Source of the DNA: Clostridia bacterium
GTDB taxonomy: Bacteria; Bacillota; Clostridia; Peptostreptococcales; JAAYPU01
Assembly: GCA_016278615.1 (NCBI GenBank)
Contig: JADQBM010000119.1
Coordinates: 1-35,607, forward strand
Length of the DNA stretch: 35,607 nucleotides
Direction: 5' to 3'
The notes below the pieces were generated by a model. It made no database searches and was not told where the DNA came from. It saw only the letters and a list, made by a program, of their open reading frames with translations. Shown piece after piece: positions 29,538-35,607 of the stretch. The position numbers and the translations under genes were made by a program. Numbering within the stretch: the first letter of the stretch is position 1; each line of letters opens with the position of its first letter.

Positions 29538-30620
29538 ATGGATGGGCTTATATATTTGGAAGATGGAACGGTATATTGGGGAAAAGGTTTTGGATATAAA
29601 GGGACTGCTGTAGGGGAGATTGTTTTTAATACATCTATGACAGGGTATCAGGAGATTTTGACAGATCCATCTTATGCAGGTCAGGTAATTAATATGACGT
29701 ATCCTCTTATAGGGAATTACGGGGTTAATTCAGAGGAAAATGAATCACAGAAGATTCATGCAAAGGGCCTTATTGTAAAAGTCATATCAGAAACCCCTTC
29801 AAACTACAAAAGTAATAAGACTTTAAGCCAATGGTTGAAAGAAATGCGGGTTACAGGCATTTTTGATGTAGATACAAGAAGTATTACTCGTAAAGTACGT
29901 AAAGAAGGAACCATGAAATGTGTGATTTCCAATGAAGAAATCAACTTAGATGTACTAAAAGAAATTTGCGACAAAAATACTTTGAAGCAAGATTTAATGA
30001 AAAGTGTGGGAACCAAAGAGGTGATTCATATTGAAGGTACCTCTTATAAAGTAGCTGTCTGGGATTTTGGAATAAAGAGCAATATTGTAGAAAGTCTTAG
30101 AAAAAGAAATTGTGATATTACCATTTTTCCTTATGATGCAAAAATTCAAGACATTAAGAGTATTAACCCAGATGGCCTATTGCTTTCAAATGGACCAGGT
30201 GACCCGAAAGAATCAGTAGAAGCCATTAATGAAATTCGTAAGTTAATCCTTAATATTCCAACTTTCGGGATTTGCCTAGGGCATCAGCTTTTAGCTTTAG
30301 CGGTTGGTGGCGATACTTATAAACTCCAATATGGACACAGAGGGAGCAATCATGGGGTATACGATAAGAAGACAGGAAAAGCTTATATTACATCCCAAAA
30401 CCATGGATTTGCAGTAAAAGCTGAAAGCATTATTTTAAAAGGAATGGATGCCACTCATATTAATTTGAATGATGGAACTATAGAAGGGATGAAGCATAAC
30501 AGTTTGCCTTTCTTTTCGGTTCAATTTCACCCTGAAGCTTCACCAGGGCCACATGATACCGCCTATTTGTTTGATGATTTTATAAAGTTAATGGCAGAAA
30601 ATAAAAATAGGGGACAGTGA
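29538..30620 (+). CDS. carA: Carbamoyl-phosphate synthase small (glutaminase) subunit CarA
   Basis: The 360-residue protein hydrolyses glutamine and channels ammonia to CarB. The N-terminal domain (YLEDGTVYWGKGFG, FNTSMTGYQEILTDPSYAGQ) is followed by a class I glutaminase with PGDPKE, the nucleophile in FGICLGHQ, and FHPEASPGP with the catalytic His-x-Glu. I chose the ATG at 29538, where the CarA family begins; AAAGGA is 8 bp upstream. The frame open from 29442 is translated hexanucleotide repeat. The stop codon lies in a GACAGTGAACAGGTGATAGG-type repeat stretch. carB follows after 67 bp. Confidence 0.95.
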   Translation: MDGLIYLEDGTVYWGKGFGYKGTAVGEIVFNTSMTGYQEILTDPSYAGQVINMTYPLIGNYGVNSEENESQKIHAKGLIVKVISETPSNYKSNKTLSQWLKEMRVTGIFDVDTRSITRKVRKEGTMKCVISNEEINLDVLKEICDKNTLKQDLMKSVGTKEVIHIEGTSYKVAVWDFGIKSNIVESLRKRNCDITIFPYDAKIQDIKSINPDGLLLSNGPGDPKESVEAINEIRKLILNIPTFGICLGHQLLALAVGGDTYKLQYGHRGSNHGVYDKKTGKAYITSQNHGFAVKAESIILKGMDATHINLNDGTIEGMKHNSLPFFSVQFHPEASPGPHDTAYLFDDFIKLMAENKNRGQ

Positions 30621-30687
30621 ACAGGTGATAGGCGACAAAGGACACAGGGAACAATAGAAACAATAATTTTATCTTGAGGTGAAAAAT

Positions 30688-33600
30688 ATGTCTAAGGATT
30701 ATTCGTTGGAGAAAGTATTGATTATTGGCTCGGGGCCAATTATTATAGGGCAAGCAGCAGAGTTCGATTATTCAGGGACTCAAGCGTGTAAAGCCATAAG
30801 AGAAGAAGGCATTGAGACCATTTTGGTGAACAGCAACCCAGCCACCATTATGACAGATAGAGATATTGCCGACCGTGTGTATATTGAACCTTTAACAGAA
30901 GAAGCGTTAGAGGAAATCATTAAAAAGGAAAGGCCTGATGGTATTCTTGCTGGATTTGGGGGCCAGACGGCGCTGAATCTTTCAATCAGATTGGATGAGA
31001 AGGGGATATTGTCAAAATACAATACAAAACTCATAGGCATTAATAAGGAAAGTATAAAAAAAGCTGAAGATCGTGACGAATTTAAGAAGTTAATGATTGA
31101 AATCAATGAACCCATTCCCGCCAGCATCATCGCTACAAATTTTGAGCAGTGTAAGGCCTTTACAGAGGAAATCGGTTATCCTGTTATCGTTCGTCCAGCT
31201 TATACATTAGGAGGAACCGGAGGCGGGATTGCAAATGATGATGTTGAGCTAAAGGAAATATGCAAAAGTGGTATACAAAACAGTTCAATTGGTCAGATAC
31301 TGTTGGAACAATCCGTTTCAGGTTGGAAAGAAATAGAATACGAAGTCATGAGAGATGCAAAAGACAATTGTATCATTGTTTGTAATATGGAAAACTTTGA
31401 TCCTGCAGGAATTCACACAGGAGATAGTATTGTTGTAGTACCTTCACAGACCTTACGGGATACAGAATATCAAATGTTGAGAGATGCGTCCCTCAAGATA
31501 ATTCGAAGCTTAAAAATAGAGGGTGGGTGTAATATTCAGTTTGCCTTAGATCCTTTAAGCAATCAATATATTGTTATTGAGGTTAATCCTCGTGTCAGTC
31601 GTTCCTCCGCTTTAGCATCTAAAGCGGCAGGATATCCCATTGCGAAAATTGCCGCAAAAATCGCTTTAGGATATACCTTAGATGAATTGAAGAATTATGT
31701 GACAGAAAACTCCAGCGCTTGTTTTGAGCCAACACTGGACTATTGTGTTGTCAAATTCCCTAAATGGCCTTTTGATAAATTCAGGACGGCTTCTAAAAAA
31801 TTAGGGACCCAGATGAAAGCCACGGGAGAGGTTATGGCAATCAGTAGGACTTTCGAGAGTGCCCTTTTGAAAGCGCTTACGTCTCTTGAAATTAAGTATA
31901 ATGGACTCCGCATTCAATATATAAAAGATATGAGTGATGCAGAACTTTTGAATAAAATGAAACATACGGATGATGAGCGGATCTTTGCCTTAGCAGAGGC
32001 GCTTCGAAGAGAATATGACATTGAAACTCTCAATCACATAACTGGAATCGATCCATGGTTTTTAAATAGCATTAATAACATTGTGTTAATGGAAAAAAGG
32101 CTGATAGAAAAGCAAGTTGATGTACAATTGCTCTATGAAGCAGAGGCCATGGGGTTTACGGATAGTGAAATACTGAGTCTATCAGGACTGCCACGTGAAG
32201 CGTTACAAGACATGAGAATTTATCATGATATTTTCCCTGTATATAAAATGGTAGACACATGTGGGGGTGAATTTGAGGCTGCTACACCCTATTACTATTC
32301 ATGCTTTGATGATGAAGACGAATGTAAGATATCCGAAAGAAAAAAGATTCTCGTAGTGGGTTCGGGACCCATTCGAATCGGACAGGGAATTGAATTTGAT
32401 TATTGTTGTGTTCATGGTGTAGGAGCAATCAGAGAAGCGGGCTATGAGTCCATTATTATCAATAATAATCCGGAAACCGTTAGTACGGATTTTGATACAT
32501 CAGATAAGTTATATTTTGAAGCACTTCATATAGATGATATTATGAACGTATTGAAAAGAGAAAAGCCTGAAGGTGTTATTCTGCAATTTGGGGGACAAAC
32601 ATCACTCAACTTAGCTAAACAGCTTTATGAGAGAAGTATTAATATATTGGGGACTTCTTTTACATCTATTGATTTGGCTGAAGACCGAGAAAAGTTTGGT
32701 GAATTTTTAAACCGTCTGGATATTCCGACTCCTGAAGGATATGCGGTGGCTACCTTAGATGAGGCACATAAGGTGTTAGACAAGTTAGGTTTTCCAGTAG
32801 TCGTGAGACCTTCCTATGTTATTGGAGGTAGAGCCATGCAAGTCATCTATGAGAGAGAAAGCTTAGAGGCGTATCTAAAAGAAGCGGTTGAATTGTCTAG
32901 TGACTCCCCTGTTATTATTGATCGGTATATTCGAGGCACAGAGATTGAAGTAGATGCAGTTGCGGATGGGAAAGAAGTGCTGATACCAGGTATTATGGAA
33001 CATATTGAAAAGACAGGTGTCCATTCTGGAGATAGCATTTCAGTATATCCTCATTTTACACTGAATGATGAGACAGTAAAAACCCTTGTGGCATACACAA
33101 AAAAAATCGTTAGCAATCTTAAAATTGTAGGACTTATTAATATTCAATATGCTTATGATGGGGAAAAAATATATGTGATTGAGGTAAACCCCAGAGCCTC
33201 CAGAACAGTACCCATACTCAGCAAAGTGACAGAAGTACCTATGGTTAAGTTGGCTGTTGAGGCAATGTTGGGTAAATCCATTAAAGAGATGGGTTATGGG
33301 ACAGATCTCATGGAAAGGAAACCTTTTTATGCTGTTAAAGTACCTGTTTTTTCAGGTGAAAAATTGATAGATGTGGATATTTCTTTGGGCCCTGAAATGA
33401 AATCAACAGGAGAAGTATTAGGGATTGATACAGTTTTGGACAATGCCATATACAAAGGGTTCTTAGGTGCGGGAATAAAAATTCCTACCCAAGGCGGTAT
33501 CTATGTTTCAATAAAAGATTTTGACAAGACACCCGTTACTCTGAATACGTTACAAAGATATATTAAGATGGGATTTAAGATATTTAGCTCGCAGGGAACT

Positions 33601-33885
33601 TACGAATATTTGGATGAAAATGGGATTAATAGCACTCAAATGGATGTTTTGGACGTTGAATCATGTATTTATAATTCCGAGATTGTTATGGTTATCAATA
33701 CTCCTACCAAGGGAGGAGATACCATTAAAGGCGCTTTTAAAATCAGGCGGAAGGCTTTGGAGAATCGTTTGCCTGTTCTGACATCTATAGAAACTGCACA
33801 AGCATTTGCGACAGCAGTTCAATTAAGCCAAGAAAAAAGATTGATTCATTACAAAACCATCGATGAGTATGTAAATAATATTTAA
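30688..33885 (+). CDS. carB: Carbamoyl-phosphate synthase large subunit CarB
   Basis: The 1065-residue protein is full length. Two homologous ATP-grasp halves are visible. The first starts LIIGSGPIIIGQAAEFDYSG, with VRPAYTLGGTGGG and IEVNPRVSRSSALASKAAG. The second starts VVGSGPIRIGQGIEFDYC, with VRPSYVIGGRAMQVIY and IEVNPRASRTVPILSKVTEVP. A C-terminal MGS-like allosteric domain (about 935-1065, PTKGGDTIKG, IRRKALENRLPVLTSIETA) follows. I prefer ATG 30688, 9 bp after TTGAGG, over GTG 30679, which would sit on the RBS. It makes carbamoyl phosphate for both arginine and pyrimidines; the surrounding pyrC and argC/argB agree with either use. Confidence 0.96.
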   Translation: MSKDYSLEKVLIIGSGPIIIGQAAEFDYSGTQACKAIREEGIETILVNSNPATIMTDRDIADRVYIEPLTEEALEEIIKKERPDGILAGFGGQTALNLSIRLDEKGILSKYNTKLIGINKESIKKAEDRDEFKKLMIEINEPIPASIIATNFEQCKAFTEEIGYPVIVRPAYTLGGTGGGIANDDVELKEICKSGIQNSSIGQILLEQSVSGWKEIEYEVMRDAKDNCIIVCNMENFDPAGIHTGDSIVVVPSQTLRDTEYQMLRDASLKIIRSLKIEGGCNIQFALDPLSNQYIVIEVNPRVSRSSALASKAAGYPIAKIAAKIALGYTLDELKNYVTENSSACFEPTLDYCVVKFPKWPFDKFRTASKKLGTQMKATGEVMAISRTFESALLKALTSLEIKYNGLRIQYIKDMSDAELLNKMKHTDDERIFALAEALRREYDIETLNHITGIDPWFLNSINNIVLMEKRLIEKQVDVQLLYEAEAMGFTDSEILSLSGLPREALQDMRIYHDIFPVYKMVDTCGGEFEAATPYYYSCFDDEDECKISERKKILVVGSGPIRIGQGIEFDYCCVHGVGAIREAGYESIIINNNPETVSTDFDTSDKLYFEALHIDDIMNVLKREKPEGVILQFGGQTSLNLAKQLYERSINILGTSFTSIDLAEDREKFGEFLNRLDIPTPEGYAVATLDEAHKVLDKLGFPVVVRPSYVIGGRAMQVIYERESLEAYLKEAVELSSDSPVIIDRYIRGTEIEVDAVADGKEVLIPGIMEHIEKTGVHSGDSISVYPHFTLNDETVKTLVAYTKKIVSNLKIVGLINIQYAYDGEKIYVIEVNPRASRTVPILSKVTEVPMVKLAVEAMLGKSIKEMGYGTDLMERKPFYAVKVPVFSGEKLIDVDISLGPEMKSTGEVLGIDTVLDNAIYKGFLGAGIKIPTQGGIYVSIKDFDKTPVTLNTLQRYIKMGFKIFSSQGTYEYLDENGINSTQMDVLDVESCIYNSEIVMVINTPTKGGDTIKGAFKIRRKALENRLPVLTSIETAQAFATAVQLSQEKRLIHYKTIDEYVNNI

Positions 33886-33901
33886 TTTTTTTCAAAAAAC
33901 C

Positions 33902-33932
33902 TTAGACAAATTCCCCCAAAAAAATGTATAAT
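33902..33932 (+). promoter_or_regulatory. Promoter of the HD-GYP gene
   Basis: TAGACA (33903-33908) and TATAAT (33927-33932) are 18 bp apart, between the carB stop and the HD-GYP gene. Confidence 0.5.
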
Positions 33933-33982
33933 ATTTTATTAAGAGATAGATAGAGTCGTTACATGGAAAAAAGGGTGATTAT

Positions 33983-35077
33983 ATGAGATTTGTACCTTCT
34001 GTTTGCTTACAAGAAGGAATGGTTATCGGCAAAGATCTGTATGGTTTGGACGGTATACTTTTATTAAAAGAAGGACAATCAATATCTGAAACAAATATTA
34101 ACAGAATTCTGAGTTTAGGTTTTCAGGGTATTTATATCGTTGACAAAATATCTCAGGATATTTATATTCAGAATATTATTGATGATACCTTAAGGCAAAA
34201 GACCATTAGTGCTGTGAAACACATCTTTAATTGTTTAGAGAACCAGGATGAAAAACAGGCTGAAATGAATTTAATGGATGCGATGCAATATGTTGAAGAT
34301 ATTATCGATGAGATTCTTAATAACAAACATGCCATTATCAATATGGTAGATTTAAAGTTTTTTGATGATTATACTTACTATCATTGCGTGAACGTGTCGG
34401 TTATTTCTGTGGTTGTTGGAATGGGTTTGGATTTAAGCAGAGAGGACTTATGCAAATTAGGGTTGGGGGCATTGCTTCATGATATTGGGAAAGTTTTCGT
34501 TCCAAAAGAAATATTAAATAAGGAAGGTCATTTAACAGTTGAAGAGATGGCCATTGTCCAAAACCATTCTGAAGACGGGTATAATTATTTAAGGGAAAAA
34601 TGGGAAATTCCCATTAAATCTTATATTGCAGTTTTGTTTCATCATGAAAGATATAATGGAACAGGCTATCCAAGAGGTAAAGAAAAGAATGATATCCAAT
34701 TGTTCAGCAGAATAATTGCCGTTGCAGATGTTTATGATGCATTAATATCAGACCGGCCTTACAGAAAAGCAGTTTTGCCATCAGATGCTGTCGAGTATGT
34801 TATGGGTGGCTCAGGTCTCTTTTTTGACCCAGACATCGTTAAGGTTTTCGTTCAAAAAGTAGCTCCGTATCCCTTGGGAACATGTGTGCGGTTAAGCAAT
34901 GGAAAAGTAGGTATTGTGGTTGGTAATTATGAAGATGCTTGTTTAAGGCCCAAATTGAAACTTTTAAACCATGAGGATGAAGATGTTTATATAGACTTAA
35001 AAAATGATCCAGATTCTTGGAATGTTACAATTGTAGAAAATATCGTAGATAATGTAGAAGAGATATTGAATATATAG
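33983..35077 (+). CDS. HD-GYP-domain protein, probable c-di-GMP phosphodiesterase
   Basis: The 364-residue cytosolic protein has an N-terminal DUF3391-like region (about 1-60) and an HD-GYP catalytic domain (about 130-300). Metal-binding motifs are LLHDIGK (His166-Asp167), QNHSEDG, HHERYNGTGYPRG (His220-His221; Gly-Tyr-Pro 228-230) and VADVYDAL. All HD-GYP signature residues are in place, so it is likely active; members hydrolyse c-di-GMP to pGpG or GMP. There is no transmembrane or receiver domain. The C-terminal ~60 residues (VRLSNGKVGIVVGNYED) form a small beta domain often found after HD-GYP. GGGTGATT is a modest RBS. It could feed the c-di-GMP riboswitch circuit at 5293. Confidence 0.9.
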   Translation: MRFVPSVCLQEGMVIGKDLYGLDGILLLKEGQSISETNINRILSLGFQGIYIVDKISQDIYIQNIIDDTLRQKTISAVKHIFNCLENQDEKQAEMNLMDAMQYVEDIIDEILNNKHAIINMVDLKFFDDYTYYHCVNVSVISVVVGMGLDLSREDLCKLGLGALLHDIGKVFVPKEILNKEGHLTVEEMAIVQNHSEDGYNYLREKWEIPIKSYIAVLFHHERYNGTGYPRGKEKNDIQLFSRIIAVADVYDALISDRPYRKAVLPSDAVEYVMGGSGLFFDPDIVKVFVQKVAPYPLGTCVRLSNGKVGIVVGNYEDACLRPKLKLLNHEDEDVYIDLKNDPDSWNVTIVENIVDNVEEILNI

Positions 35078-35179
35078 GCTTGCATGTAAAACAATAGAGG
35101 TTCAATTGAAAAGATTAAGTATAATTTTTTCCTTCACGTTAAATAATAAAAATATTATTTAATAATTGGAGGGCTTAAA

Positions 35180-35377
35180 ATGCCAAGAGATGGTGCCTAT
35201 ATCAACCATAATGACTTTGATCAACCTCAAGGAAATAAAGATATTTCTGACAATCTCTATGAGAAAACAAAAAGCAAGATGAAATCCAATAAACCTAAAG
35301 AGTCTCTTGAAGATCCAATGATGGAAGCAATCAAAAAAGATGAACACCCGGTTAAGGACGAAAATCCAGATGAATAA
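35180..35377 (+). CDS. Small charged hypothetical protein
   Basis: This 65-residue ORF is preceded by a good RBS (TTGGAGGG, 8 bp before the ATG) and by a separate AT-rich region that could hold a promoter. The product is highly charged (many K, D, E), has no hydrophobic segment or cysteine, and is probably disordered. I do not recognise a family. The stop codon TAA lies in the first GAATAATGAATAATG units of a heptad array, as for several other genes here. The overlapping minus-strand frame is translated repeat and is not a gene. Confidence 0.6.
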   Translation: MPRDGAYINHNDFDQPQGNKDISDNLYEKTKSKMKSNKPKESLEDPMMEAIKKDEHPVKDENPDE

Positions 35378-35436
35378 TGAATAATGAATAGTGAATAATG
35401 AATAATGAAGGAAAGGAATTTGTTCTAAGAACAAAT
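35370..35436. repeat. Heptad array with 14-bp hairpin
   Basis: The AATAATGAATAATGAATAGTGAATAATG array is followed by the perfect hairpin AAAGGAATTTGTTC-TAA-GAACAAATTCCTTT (about 35412-35442). It could act as the 3' end of the small gene's transcript. The core sequence differs from the GATTTTG family. Confidence 0.75.
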
Positions 35437-35455
35437 TCCTTTAAATCTTAAATCC

Positions 35456-35607
35456 TGAAGCCCTAGTCAGAATCTCTGATTCTGTCACAGGTCTCATACT
35501 GGAATTCTAAAATCTCTGATTTTAATAGAATTCTTCAGTTGAAGCCCTAGTTAGAATCTCTGATTCTGTCACAGGTCTCATACTGGAATTCTAAAATCTC
35601 TGATTTT
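35456..35607 (+). repeat. 84-bp tandem repeat at the right edge (at least two copies)
   Basis: 35456-35523 and 35540-35607 are identical except for one C/T difference (GTCAGAAT versus GTTAGAAT), with an 84-bp period; the last copy is cut by the window end. Each unit holds the hairpins AGAATC-TCT-GATTCT and AAAATC-TCT-GATTTT, the latter nested in GAATTCT/AGAATTC. An inverted, diverged relative is at 1-57. There is no ORF. Confidence 0.85.

Noticed and set aside
35159-35434. Minus-strand 91-residue frame
   Set aside because: It begins in the reverse complement of a GAATAAT array (HYSLFTIHYSLF) and is antisense to the RBS-bearing small ORF.
35456-35607. CRISPR-like array
   Set aside because: The repeat unit is 68 bp with a 16-bp gap and contains several hairpins; there are no spacers of protospacer size and no cas genes.

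Overview
The window looks like chromosomal DNA of an anaerobic, low-GC Firmicute of the class Clostridia. It is AT-rich, its genes have strong AGGAGG-type ribosome binding sites, and its gene content is clostridial: an NAD(P)-linked [FeFe] hydrogenase with Rex-type operators, tungstate uptake with molybdopterin synthesis, an S-layer-homology protein behind a c-di-GMP riboswitch, and an HD-GYP phosphodiesterase. I cannot name a genus from sequence alone.

Layout. 1-2160: a dispersed repeat, a YbaK-family deacylase gene and a COG2509-type flavoprotein gene. 2378-2898: tRNA-Leu(CAG), whose 3' end and downstream hairpin are duplicated 215 bp further on around a structured insert. 2831-4983: a small operon (2TM membrane protein, PaaX-like regulator, membrane-anchored metallo-beta-lactamase-fold protein) behind a consensus promoter overlapped by dyads. 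4993-5156: a frameshifted duplicate of the 3' end of mog. 5227-7079: promoter, c-di-GMP-I riboswitch, terminator and an SLH/DUF5050 surface protein. 7179-17287: a pterin-cofactor island: mog and a ThiF/HesA-like E1 gene on the minus strand, then a Moco-family riboswitch, tupABC, moeA, a second moeA fused to a periplasmic-binding-protein-like domain, moaA, moaC and a MOSC gene. 17371-18692: a MATE transporter gene broken by a frameshift. 18693-23640: two Rex-like sites and the hndABCD-type hydrogenase operon. 23833-33885: a carboxyltransferase subunit, pyrC, divergent argC/argB with ARG-box-like repeats, carA and carB. 33983-35377: an HD-GYP gene and a small acidic/basic ORF.

How the genes fit together (inference). 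TupABC imports tungstate. MoaA and MoaC make the cyclic pyranopterin, and Mog and the two MoeA proteins activate the dithiolene and insert metal. A Moco/Tuco-class riboswitch in front of tupA would close a feedback loop between cofactor level and metal uptake. A tungsten-pterin oxidoreductase and the HndABCD hydrogenase would share the low-potential ferredoxin/NAD(P)H pool, with Rex reporting the NADH/NAD ratio. CarAB supplies carbamoyl phosphate for both PyrC-type pyrimidine synthesis and the arginine genes next to it. The c-di-GMP riboswitch and the HD-GYP protein are two ends of a surface-attachment circuit.

The most unusual feature is in the intergenic DNA. At least eight intergenic spaces carry elements made of a GATTTTG-N3..7-CAAAATC hairpin, often a second GTTTTGCC-type hairpin, flanked by inverted arrays of 7-nt units (AGATAAY or GAATAAT). 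The arrays often begin exactly at, or supply, the stop codon of the preceding gene. A separate 306-bp MITE-like element with 16-bp perfect terminal inverted repeats has a diverged second copy. Tandem GGGCAGGTGCGAGACC hairpins precede pyrC, hexanucleotide arrays precede carA, and an 84-bp tandem repeat at the right edge has an inverted relative at the left edge.
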